The position numbers and the translations under genes are program-made. A DNA stretch of 49,923 nucleotides from an uncultured Clostridia bacterium (lineage in GTDB: Bacteria > Bacillota > Clostridia > Christensenellales > UBA1242), in assembly GCA_944350085.1 (NCBI GenBank), contig CALVNY010000022.1:1-49923 (forward strand). Reading direction: 5' to 3'. How positions within the stretch are numbered: the first letter of the stretch is position 1; the number at the start of each line of letters is the position of its first letter. Below are positions 30,420 through 39,200 of the stretch, piece by piece. The notes below the pieces were generated by a model that saw only the letters and a list, made by a program, of their open reading frames with translations, searched no databases and had not been told where the DNA came from.

Positions 30420-31019
30420 TTATTTGTCAGTTAATTCAAGGTAACCATTAGGGTCAATTTTTTTGCCATCTTCTTCAACTTCAAAATGTAAATGAGTACC
30501 TAAATGTGCTTCACTAGCGCTAGTTCCTGCAGTTCCTATTACTTGTCCTTTTGAAACAGTGTCACCAACTTGCAAAGAAGATGTGCTATCTAAACTTTTA
30601 TAAATGGTTTTTAGGTTGTTTGCATGTTCAATTTCAATAACTTTTCCTTCTAAATAGTTTTCGTAAATGTTGGTTACTGTTCCGTCAAGCGCTGCATAAA
30701 CATTACTATTACCTGTTGTTACAAGGTCTAATGCTTTATGAGCCTCCCATTGTTTTAAAGTTTCATTGTACATAAGTTTTGTGTCTGAAAAATCTTTACT
30801 AACTGTTGCATTAAGCAATGGCAAATAAAATGTAATTGCTGATGAATCAACTGGCTCTTGTTGGTTATTGTTTTTGTCATTTTCTTGTGGGTTGCTGACA
30901 CTAACTGCCAATGTTATTGACAACACAATAAATAATACTGCTGCAACAAATGCAAAACTATATTTCTTTAAAAACCTTAAAACCTTCTCCTTATTAAATT
31001 TATTTTCGTCTCCTATCAT
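30420..31019 (-). CDS. spoIIQ: SpoIIQ-like membrane protein with LytM (M23) domain
   Basis: This 199-aa protein has a short cytosolic N-terminus, one membrane segment (~21-43), a polar linker, and an extracytoplasmic LytM/M23 domain (~65-195). SpoIIQ is made in the forespore and binds mother-cell SpoIIIAH across the intermembrane space. The LytM zinc ligands are present: H94 and D98 (HKALD) and H178 in HLGTHLHFE, along with H176. The His usually found in the Y-x-H-L segment is absent (YKSL at ~140-143), so zinc binding without full peptidase activity is plausible. The call as SpoIIQ rests on architecture, the neighbouring spoIIID and YwmB-like genes, and a sigma-F-like promoter. A general M23 endopeptidase is the alternative. 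The start ATG follows AGGAGG by 5 bases. Confidence 0.72.
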   Translation of the reverse strand: MIGDENKFNKEKVLRFLKKYSFAFVAAVLFIVLSITLAVSVSNPQENDKNNNQQEPVDSSAITFYLPLLNATVSKDFSDTKLMYNETLKQWEAHKALDLVTTGNSNVYAALDGTVTNIYENYLEGKVIEIEHANNLKTIYKSLDSTSSLQVGDTVSKGQVIGTAGTSASEAHLGTHLHFEVEEDGKKIDPNGYLELTDK

Positions 31020-31042
31020 AATATCCTCCTTTTAATTTTTAA

Positions 31043-31072
31043 GATTATGTCCACATAGGATATGTTTTATAC
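31043..31072 (-). promoter_or_regulatory. Putative sigma-F-like promoter of the spoIIQ-like gene
   Basis: On the minus strand GTATA (31068-31072) fits the sigma-F -35 pattern GYWTA. After 15 bases, GGACATAATC (31043-31052) fits most of the -10 pattern GGNRANAMTW (8 of 10). It lies 24 bases ahead of the start codon, in the 60-base gap after the YwmB-like gene. spoIIQ is a sigma-F gene in Bacillus subtilis. Such degenerate motifs occur by chance in AT-rich DNA. Confidence 0.4.
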
Positions 31073-31079
31073 ATGCAAT

Positions 31080-31529
31080 TTAATAATCAATTAAAACTGG
31101 GTAGCCAATATTTACAGCATTGTTTGAAATTGCAATTTGAATATTTATTTTTTGATTGTTTGACAAAACATACTTTTTATATTTTGGTGAATAACAATTA
31201 TAAAGAGTTAGCCCTTCCATAACACAAACTTTTTCAATAATTTTAGCATTGGTTTCATTTAGTACTTTTTCGATATCTATATTTGTTAGTATAATAGTCT
31301 CACTTGAAAGTGCTTTAACATTTAACAAAACTTTATTGTAATTACTTATTGATGTTTTGTAAACTTGACCCAAATAATTTGAAGTGATATTTACATCTTG
31401 CAAATAATCTAAATAACACTCGTTTGTATAAACAACATATTCCCCATTGTAGTATTTAAAATCTTCAATTAAAAAAGTGTTAAAATTTATGTTAAAAATA
31501 AATAATATTATGCAAATAAAAATAATCAT
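31080..31529 (-). CDS. Small exported protein, possibly YwmB-like
   Basis: This 149-aa protein has an N-terminal hydrophobic segment (residues 1-~18) that may be a signal peptide or membrane anchor, with no lipobox. The rest is a mixed alpha/beta domain. The C-terminal part (SPKYKKYVLSNNQKINIQIA, then IGYPVLIDY) resembles the end of the sporulation-associated YwmB family, where a 'YSP' element precedes a 'VNLQIALRYN...GTPII.EY' pattern. It is shorter than typical YwmB proteins. The family often sits near spoIID and spoIIQ, which fits the downstream gene. The assignment is from memory of family patterns and is tentative. The ATG follows AGGTGA. Confidence 0.6.
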   Translation of the reverse strand: MIIFICIILFIFNINFNTFLIEDFKYYNGEYVVYTNECYLDYLQDVNITSNYLGQVYKTSISNYNKVLLNVKALSSETIILTNIDIEKVLNETNAKIIEKVCVMEGLTLYNCYSPKYKKYVLSNNQKINIQIAISNNAVNIGYPVLIDY

Positions 31530-31634
31530 AAAAAATCACCTATCTATTATTTAGATAGATGATTTACACAATTAAAAATTGTAAAATAATAAATAAAAAC
31601 TTATTTTGTAACAATAATGCATTTTTTGTAATTT

Positions 31635-32801
31635 TTAAATATTGTCCATAACCCCAACATCTCGCAAAGTTGTTAAAAATCTTTCTTCAACAAAGTCACT
31701 AGCCAAACTTAAAGTATTGTAAAAACTTTCCATATTAATATTATTTAAAACAACTCCTTTATCTATATAAATTCTTTTTAGCATTGAAATATTATTGGTT
31801 ATCCTATTTAATGCAAGAGTAATGTATTTTAAAAACAGCTCTTTTTTCTCTGCTATTTCTTGAAGCATTTTTTCGGTGTTTGTTGATTCCAAATTGCTAA
31901 CTACTTCCGTTACATAATTATCCTTTTTAAATAAATATTTAAGCCTTGAAATTCTTTTGTTTATGTTTAAAGGTGGCAAACATATTTTATTGTTTAACAC
32001 ACATTCTTGAAGGCTTAAAATTAAAAAGCTAAAAATTAAACAAAGTTCACCATTTAATAAACTTAGATTTTTGTTGTAAAATTTATTAAAAAAAGAACAT
32101 AATTTAAACACAGGATAATCTATTTTTAACTCGTTTAATTTTAGTTGTAATTCCAAAATTAATTTAATAAGTTTGGTTTTTCCTTTCACTGTTGTTATGT
32201 TTTCATCGGTAAAAATATTTATTTCCTTTATTATGTCGCTTAATTCCTTTATTTTAATGTCGTCAAAATTGTCGTACAACATTTTGCACAGCATTAAATT
32301 AAACGAAAGCACATAAGCAAATGCATTTGCTACATACCTTTTTGGCGTTTTTTCAATTATATTAATGTCAATATAAACACATTCTGGAAGTTCGCATTTA
32401 ATACCTGTTGATAGTCCGTCAGCATTTATAAAATTGCAAAAGTTTAAAATGTAATTTGTTGAGTCTATCATTGAAACTACTAAAGCATATTTTTTGTTAC
32501 ACTCAGTTGCCACATATTTTACAGCATCAACCATATCCCCATATCCAAAGCACACAATAAAATCGCTATCTTTAACCGATTCTTTAATTAGTTCTGTGTT
32601 AACTTTATCACATCTTGCAAAATCTTCTAAAAAAAACACTTCAAGTTGTAGTGGCAAATTTTTTAAACATTGTAAGTTTTCTTTGTTTTTGTTTAATATT
32701 TTTTCAGTAGTAATGAAAGCCACATTTTTTTCTTTATAATTGTTAATCAAAAATTGTTTTAAGTTTGCAGTTGCTTCTTTTTCTATTATTATGTTGCACA
32801 T
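31635..32801 (-). CDS. Degenerate glycerol-1-phosphate dehydrogenase-like protein
   Basis: This 388-aa protein has the outline of the AraM/EgsA branch of the iron-alcohol-dehydrogenase / dehydroquinate-synthase fold. A Rossmann-like N-terminal half carries FGYGDMVDAVKYVA (85-98) where active members have GxGTxxDxxKYxA, then a VSMIDST segment in place of the TAPSxDG loop, and a helical C-terminal half ending in a 'L(R)DVG' tail. Active enzymes hold a metal with one Asp and two His. This protein contains no histidine at all, and the usual GFxD segment reads NAFAYVL. It is therefore probably not a metal-dependent dehydrogenase, though nucleotide binding may survive. It follows the flippase-like gene on the same strand but has a terminator before it. 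ATG at 32801 has GAGGT upstream. Confidence 0.72.
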   Translation of the reverse strand: MCNIIIEKEATANLKQFLINNYKEKNVAFITTEKILNKNKENLQCLKNLPLQLEVFFLEDFARCDKVNTELIKESVKDSDFIVCFGYGDMVDAVKYVATECNKKYALVVSMIDSTNYILNFCNFINADGLSTGIKCELPECVYIDINIIEKTPKRYVANAFAYVLSFNLMLCKMLYDNFDDIKIKELSDIIKEINIFTDENITTVKGKTKLIKLILELQLKLNELKIDYPVFKLCSFFNKFYNKNLSLLNGELCLIFSFLILSLQECVLNNKICLPPLNINKRISRLKYLFKKDNYVTEVVSNLESTNTEKMLQEIAEKKELFLKYITLALNRITNNISMLKRIYIDKGVVLNNINMESFYNTLSLASDFVEERFLTTLRDVGVMDNI

Positions 32802-32890
32802 ATTTTAACCTCATGTATATTGTACATCAAGTGCCTTTTTACATAAATAATAAAATATGCCTTTGCATGTCTTATTTTGTTTAGAATTGT

Positions 32891-32917
32891 AAAAAAATAA
32901 AGCATAAATGCTTTATT
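32891..32917 (-). terminator. Terminator of the flippase-like gene
   Basis: AATAAAGC (32896-32903) and GCTTTATT (32910-32917) enclose the loop ATAAAT. In minus-strand reading the stem runs into seven T. The stop codon of the flippase-like gene (32913-32915) lies inside the hairpin. Confidence 0.7.
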
Positions 32918-34256
32918 TATTTTCTTTTTTATTTATTGTTAACATCTCATTAAATTCATTAATTTCGTCGGCTTCATCATTACCTAAGGCATACTTTGCT
33001 TTTAGTTTTGCATTTTTACGATTTCCATAAACAAAGTCGTAAATTAGTATTACGCCACCCTGTATCAAATAAGCAAAATAATCAAGCAAACGCCAAATCA
33101 AAAGAGCCCAAAAAATACTACCGTTATTAAACAAACTAATAAATATTGCTGTAAAAGATATTTCACTTAGTCCACTTCCACCCGGGATTGGAATTAATTT
33201 AACAACCAATTCGCAAAGGATAACTTTTGTAAAAATAGTTGTAAATACTGCCGTGTTAAACCCATTAAATGCACAATATATAAAAAATGCAATTAGTGCT
33301 TTACAAACATATATTCCGTAAGCCGAGATAAATGCAGTAATTAGTGTCCAAAAACTTGAAGCGTAATATTTTATGCATCTTTGATATTCCAAAACAAATC
33401 TCATAATTTTTTGAAATGCCACATTGTAATCTTTAATAAGTTTGCATTTTTGCAACAATTTAAGAATTGCCAAAATTAATTTCGGTGCAAATTTTTTACT
33501 TATACTTAGAAATATTATAAATGAAACAACAAATGTTATTACAACCAATGTTATTATTGCAAGCACAGTGGTAAATTTTGCACCATCATCTAAAACCCAA
33601 CCATTGAAACAAAGCAAAACAATTGCCAAAGACACAAAAGCAAACTGATTAATTATATATTTTGCAAAAGGAATGCTTGTTGCTATTCCACTTTTTACCC
33701 CTCTACTTTTTAAATATATTAATTCAAATGCTTGTCCACCTGTTGCCATTGGCGTGATGCTATCATAATACCTATGAATAGAAGCGGATTTGTATGCAAG
33801 AATTGGCCTATGCAACTTAGTTGATTTTAGTAAAAACATATAATTTCTTAAAGTTTCAAGCAACATTATTACAAAAAATGTAATAAATGCAAAAATTAAA
33901 AATTTAAAATTTTTGTTTTCAACCAAAAAAGTGTCTAGGTCCTTTACACCAAAATTGTTGTATTGATACAACAAAACCCCTGCCAACACAATTAAATTAA
34001 CAACAAAGAAAACAGCCGTAAACCATTTACCCCGTTTACTCTTTTGTTCCCTTAATTGTTCCTCTGCTTTTTCGACTGCATCTTTATTGATATCAGATTC
34101 ATTTATATCAATTTTTATATCTTCATCATTAGGAATTAAAGTGTCGTTATCTGTTTTAAAAACTCTTTTCCACTTTGATGACTTATCTTGCTGATTATCT
34201 AAATGCTTTTCATCATTAAGGTCGTTATTAAATTTTTTATTGTTTTTATTTTTCAT
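32913..34256 (-). CDS. Flippase-like integral membrane protein (MprF-N / YbhN family)
   Basis: This 447-aa protein starts with ~90 charged cytosolic residues (rich in Lys, Asp, Glu), followed by about eight membrane segments (from ~95 to ~420) and a charged tail. The diagnostic features of the lysylphosphatidylglycerol-synthase transmembrane family are present: a 'SIHRYYDSITPMATGGQAFE' element near one third of the length and the P-x-P-G-G-x-G-x-x-E motif (IPIPGGSGLSE). This family includes the flippase half of MprF and stand-alone proteins thought to move lipids or polyprenyl-linked precursors. No synthase domain is fused here. Substrate is unknown. The long charged N-terminal extension is unusual. 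A TTGACA/TAATAT promoter and its own terminator make it a single-gene unit. Confidence 0.85.
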   Translation of the reverse strand: MKNKNNKKFNNDLNDEKHLDNQQDKSSKWKRVFKTDNDTLIPNDEDIKIDINESDINKDAVEKAEEQLREQKSKRGKWFTAVFFVVNLIVLAGVLLYQYNNFGVKDLDTFLVENKNFKFLIFAFITFFVIMLLETLRNYMFLLKSTKLHRPILAYKSASIHRYYDSITPMATGGQAFELIYLKSRGVKSGIATSIPFAKYIINQFAFVSLAIVLLCFNGWVLDDGAKFTTVLAIITLVVITFVVSFIIFLSISKKFAPKLILAILKLLQKCKLIKDYNVAFQKIMRFVLEYQRCIKYYASSFWTLITAFISAYGIYVCKALIAFFIYCAFNGFNTAVFTTIFTKVILCELVVKLIPIPGGSGLSEISFTAIFISLFNNGSIFWALLIWRLLDYFAYLIQGGVILIYDFVYGNRKNAKLKAKYALGNDEADEINEFNEMLTINKKENK

Positions 34257-34274
34257 TTTAACCTATACAACACA

Positions 34275-34303
34275 ATATTACATTATTTTTTTATAGATGT
34301 CAA
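34275..34303 (-). promoter_or_regulatory. Sigma-A promoter of the flippase-like gene
   Basis: TTGACA (34298-34303), a 17-base spacer and TAATAT (34275-34280) are read on the minus strand. The -35 is perfect. A start near 34268 leaves a leader of about 12 bases. Confidence 0.6.
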
Positions 34304-34361
34304 AAAAATAATATTTTTTTATATTATATTTAATTATTAATAAATTTTATATTCAATTATT

Positions 34362-34394
34362 AACAAAAAAAGATTGAAAATATCAATCTTTTTT
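34362..34394 (-). terminator. Terminator of the PrsA-like gene
   Basis: GATTGA (34372-34377) and TCAATC (34383-34388) enclose the loop AAATA. The stem is extended by A-run/T-run pairing on both sides. It lies about 20 bases past the stop of the PrsA-like gene. Confidence 0.8.
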
Positions 34395-34412
34395 GTTTTT
34401 ATTTATAATTTA

Positions 34413-36077
34413 TTAAGACCAAAGTGATTTATATCTGCTTTCGTATTTTTTGATTTCAATTCCACTTTTTGCGGTGTTTGTTAAATTTGTCAAATAATTG
34501 TTAAACAAACTACTTTCATCAACACTAGCGTCGTAAATTTTATCAAACCAGCTTTTATCTAAGTAAAGTTGAACTCTTGTTTTAAATAGTGTTGTCCAAA
34601 TATAATCAAAATTTTCTTCTTTGTTTTGCATAATTTCTGGTGTAAATAAATTTTTTACTTCACCCAAATTGAAAATTATATGATATCCATATTCACCCAA
34701 AACTAATTCTTTGCTAATATTTCCACCATCTTTATTTTCTTCGTGTAGTTCTCTTGCATCATTAGCAAATTCTTCAATCATACTATCACTTGCCCCTTCA
34801 ACACTAGTGTCAAGAGGGATTAAATATCCAAATTCACTATTAAAAATTCCATCATCTTGATTGAATATATAAAGCAATTCGTTAAATTTTTCTGCTTTTT
34901 CAATTAATGTTGAACAGTTCTTTAATTCGTTTTGAATTCTCTTAAATATCTCACTTGCTTTTGCTTTCTTTGTAGCACCATTTTCAGTGTATGAAACTTC
35001 CATTGATTCCGAAAGTTTTAAAACATCGGCATTATAATCTTCAGTTGTGTAACCACTATCTTTGTCATCTAATTTTTGTTGTAACAACTTAATTTTTGCA
35101 CTTGTTACATCGTCATATTTTAATAATATGTGTGTAACTGCCATATAATTTACTTGTGGATGATAATAAATATTTGCAGAATAACTTGATGCATTTGAAC
35201 TCATAGTTGTGTTGTACAATTTTAAGTTTTTGTTATATGTTACATAATCACTCAAATATTGTTCTACATAACTTGAAACTACCAAGTCTTTTCTAATTTC
35301 TAAGTTGTTTTCATATTCTTCTTGCAATTTTGTTATATATTTATTTTCAGTTAAAATTCGTGTTAATCTATTGTATTCATATTCTTTAACATCTTCAACT
35401 TTATCACTTCTATTATAATTTCTTGCTTGCGATTGCAATGTTTTAATGTATCTATTCATTGCTTCTTCACTGATGTCTGGATATGCAATATCAATTAATT
35501 GAACAAACTCGCCTGGGTCTTTGCCATAATCTTTGTCAGTTTCAACAACTCTTTTAATATCAAAAACACCTGTAGAATTTAACTTTTCTTCATCAACAAC
35601 AAACTTCTTAGTGTAATCTTTAAATTCGTTTTTACTTTCTTCTGTTTCTTCAGTTTCTTCAGTTTCTTCTTCATCTTCTGTAGATGCAATTCCTCTTTCG
35701 GTTTTAATCTGCTCCTCATAAGATGTTATTGAAGATTGAATTGATTCATAAACACTGGTTTTAATGTCATTATAATCTTCTTGTGTTAATGTTACTAAAT
35801 TGTTTTCTTTAATGTATTCAATCAACAATGTTTTTTCAATCATATCGTCCAAAGAACTTTTAACTGCGTCTTCATAGGAATAACCATTGTCTGTGTAATT
35901 TGAACCATATAAATCATACGCTTCTAAAAGTTGCTCCATGGTAAATTCATATCCGCCGGCAGTTGCAACAATTTGACTATAAAATTTATTAGTATTTATT
36001 GTAAAAAGATTGCACCCTACAAGTAGCGATAAACACATGCATATTGTTATTAGTAAACTAAATATCTTTTTTTTCAT
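34413..36077 (-). CDS. PrsA-like foldase lipoprotein (parvulin/SurA type)
   Basis: The 554-aa product begins MKKKIFSLLITI and has a lipobox LLVGC (lipid Cys at ~22). The start at 36077 is chosen because GGGAG lies 7 bases upstream and the promoter ends just before; an upstream in-frame codon at 36134 would precede the transcript start. A SurA/PrsA N-terminal helical region (~30-300) contains an acidic Glu/Thr-rich stretch (~130-150). It is followed by a PPIC-like part (~315-500) with the family's opening VTHILLKYDD, a middle FGYLIPL, and the closing GEYGYHIIF. PrsA proteins assist folding of exported proteins outside the membrane by prolyl isomerisation. It is larger than usual (~290 aa) and the isomerase core is interrupted, so activity is uncertain. 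A role in folding the giant lipoproteins is an attractive inference only. Confidence 0.82.
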   Translation of the reverse strand: MKKKIFSLLITICMCLSLLVGCNLFTINTNKFYSQIVATAGGYEFTMEQLLEAYDLYGSNYTDNGYSYEDAVKSSLDDMIEKTLLIEYIKENNLVTLTQEDYNDIKTSVYESIQSSITSYEEQIKTERGIASTEDEEETEETEETEESKNEFKDYTKKFVVDEEKLNSTGVFDIKRVVETDKDYGKDPGEFVQLIDIAYPDISEEAMNRYIKTLQSQARNYNRSDKVEDVKEYEYNRLTRILTENKYITKLQEEYENNLEIRKDLVVSSYVEQYLSDYVTYNKNLKLYNTTMSSNASSYSANIYYHPQVNYMAVTHILLKYDDVTSAKIKLLQQKLDDKDSGYTTEDYNADVLKLSESMEVSYTENGATKKAKASEIFKRIQNELKNCSTLIEKAEKFNELLYIFNQDDGIFNSEFGYLIPLDTSVEGASDSMIEEFANDARELHEENKDGGNISKELVLGEYGYHIIFNLGEVKNLFTPEIMQNKEENFDYIWTTLFKTRVQLYLDKSWFDKIYDASVDESSLFNNYLTNLTNTAKSGIEIKKYESRYKSLWS

Positions 36078-36105
36078 TTTAACTCCCAAAAAATTTGTAC
36101 TACTC

Positions 36106-36134
36106 ATTGTACTAAATAAATTAAAATAAATCAA
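36106..36134 (-). promoter_or_regulatory. Sigma-A promoter of the PrsA-like gene
   Basis: TTGATT (36129-36134), a 17-base spacer and TACAAT (36106-36111) are read on the minus strand, with a start near 36099 and a leader of about 22 bases that contains the GGGAG ribosome site. No clear terminator separates it from mfd upstream, so read-through is possible. Confidence 0.55.
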
Positions 36135-36247
36135 CTTTATTTATTTATTAATATTTATTATTATAACAAAAATTTTATTGTTTTTTATCTTAATATTTTA
36201 CAATCTAAACATACCATCAACATTAGAAACTCAAAAATAATAACCAC

Positions 36248-39200
36248 CTAACTTAAGTAAGTTAAAAAATCAATTAGTAGATCTAAAACATTTTCTTCGG
36301 TTATGTTTATAAGTTCAATTATTGGCAAATTAGTTAAATTTAAAACAACATTTTGTTTGTAAATAGAAACAGCGTCTTGAATTTTTTCAGTAAAAAGGTC
36401 ATTGGAATTTCTAAATTGCAAAAATGTTTTATTTTTATTTATAACCACTTTTTCAATGTTTAACATAGTTGCAAGGTTTTTAATTAATGCAACTTTTATT
36501 AAATTAATTAAAGGAATTGGAATTTCATTAAATTCGCCTTTTAGTTTGTTAACAAGGTCAACTAATTCAGTTGAATTTTTTACATTACTAATTTCGTTGT
36601 AAATTGAAATTTTATCTTTTTCATTTTCAACAAAATCTTCTGGCATATATGCACTTAAATTAGTTTCAATTTTAGTGTCAACAAAATTTGATAGTTCCTT
36701 ATTTGCTTTAACTTCTTCAATAGCCTGATTAAGCAAATTAACATACATAGCGTATCCCACTTTTAACATGTGTCCATGTTGCTGTGGACCTAAAACATTT
36801 CCGGCGCCCCTAATTTCTAAATCACGCATTGCAATCTTATACCCACTGCCCATGTCACTATATTCCATAATTGCTTGTAGCCTTTTATATGCATCGCTAT
36901 TTAAAACTTTAAAATTGGCATAAGTAAAATATGCATACGCCTGAATGTTATATCTTCCAACTCTTCCTTTTAATTGATATAGTTGACTAAGACCTAAATT
37001 GTCGGCATCTATAACAAACAATGTGTTTGCTTTTGGCAAATCAACCCCATTTTCTATTAAGGTTGTGGCAACAAGTACCTGTGTTTTGCCACTAAATAGT
37101 TTATAAATGGCATCTTCTAATTTTTCTTGTGTCATTTGTCCATGTGCAACATCAACTTCTATTTCATTATTAAACATACTTGAAATATGATTTGCAATAT
37201 TGTAAATCCCATCAATTCTATTGTAAATTACTAAAACTTGACCATCTCGATTGATTTCTTTTTCTATTGCATTTTTTAGTAAAACATCCGAATATTCAGT
37301 AACAGTTGTTGCAACATTTAATCTATTGTCTGGTGGAGTGTTAATAATGCTTATGTCTCTAATTCCAACCATACTCATGTGTAAAGTTCTTGGAATTGGA
37401 GTTGCCGACAATGTTAAAACATTTATGTTGGTTTTTATGTTTTTAATTTTTTCTTTATCTCCAACACCAAACTTTTGTTCCTCGTCTAACACAAGCAAGC
37501 CTAAATCTTTAAATTTAACATCAGAACTTAACAATCTATGGGTTCCACAAATAACATCAATTTCGCCATTTGCCAATTTTTCTAAAATGGCTTTTGTTTG
37601 TGATTTTGTTTTAAATCTATTTAAAACTTCAACTTTTATTCCAAAATCTTGCAATCTACTAACGCATGTGTTATAGTGCTGTTCAGACAAAACTGTTGTT
37701 GGGCACATAAACATACATTGTTTTCCATGAATTGCCGTTTTAAAAATAACTCTTAGTGCAACTTCAGTTTTTCCATACCCAACATCACCACAAATTAATC
37801 TGTCTAGCACCTTGCCACTTTCTAAATCTTGCATACAATCATTTATTGCTTTTTGTTGGTCAACTGTTTCGGTGTATGGAAATGAGTTTTTAAATGCATT
37901 TTCAAGTTCAGGTTCAGGATAATAAACAAAACCTTTGGACTCTTCCCTTTTTTTGTATAATTCTATTAAATTAAACGCTAGTTCTTTTAAACTACTTTTT
38001 ACTTTTCGTTTAATGTTTTCAAACTCAAAACTGCCAAGTTTGTTTAATGTTGGTGCGCTATCACCACCCACATATTTGGCAAGTCTATTTGTGTATTCAA
38101 CAGGCAAATATAATTTGTCATTGTTTTTGTATTCTATAACTAAATAATCTTTTTGTATGTTGTTTAAATGAAGATTTTCAACACCTAAATATCTTCCTAC
38201 CCCATGCGTTTCGTGAACAACATAGTCGTTAACTTGTGGCAAATACTCATCTGTTTTTATTTCGTGATGTTTGCTTTTAACAAGTTTTTTTGCACCAAAT
38301 AGTTTGTCGCCACCTAAAACAACAATATTTTCTTCTCTAAAACCAAAACTCAAATTATAATTAATCGGCAAAATATTGACAGTGTTTTTTATTATATTTC
38401 TAATATAGTTTGCAACAACATTTGATATTCTATGAGCATTTAATATGTTTTGAAAATGTTCTATGTTGTCTTTATTTTTTACAAACAAAAGCACTGTATT
38501 TTTTGTTGCCAAAAAATTTGATATGTCATTTGCTAAAACATCATTTTTGTTAATATAATTTCCAACAGGTATACTTTTTAGATTAAAAACCATTTGTGGA
38601 TTAAAAAATCTATTTGCCTGAGTTAACATTTGAAAAGCCACAACACTTTGAAAGTTTTTTATTGTGTTTAAAACTTCGTTAAGATTAAACACAATATTTT
38701 TATGCGATGCAAGCATTGTAAAATTTTTTATATTTTCATCAACATCACTTAGTAAATCGTTGATTGAATTGTTTAAATTGTCATACAAAATTTTTGTGTC
38801 ATCTAAAACTATTGTAGTATCTTTTGGCAAATAATTTAAAATACTATAATTTATGGTGTCATCATAAACATTAAAAAATGGACAAAGTGAATTTAATTCA
38901 AGCATATTTAAAATATTGTTTAACTCATCAATATCATTTGCACTATTTGCTTTTGATTTTAATCCGTTAATTTCTTTTTTTATTTTTTCGTAGTTTATAT
39001 CATCAAAAAACTTGTTTGAATAAACATAAAACTCGTTGTAAGAATTAACTTTTTGGTATTCCTCATTAACACTATAAATGTTTTCTATTTCATCATCAAA
39101 AAAACTAACTCTAACTATTAATTCACAATTTATAGGATAAATATCAATAATATCGCCAAAAATTCTATATTCACAAACATTTTCAATTTCGTCAACTTGT

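Noticed and set aside
31540..31558. Inverted repeat CTATCTA/TAGATAG ahead of the YwmB-like gene
   Set aside because: Only a 7-base A/T-rich stem partly overlapping the ribosome site; too weak to call a terminator or operator.
36135..36247. Possible terminator after mfd (AACAA...TTGTT)
   Set aside because: The stem is only five A/T-rich pairs with a large loop; no G/C core.
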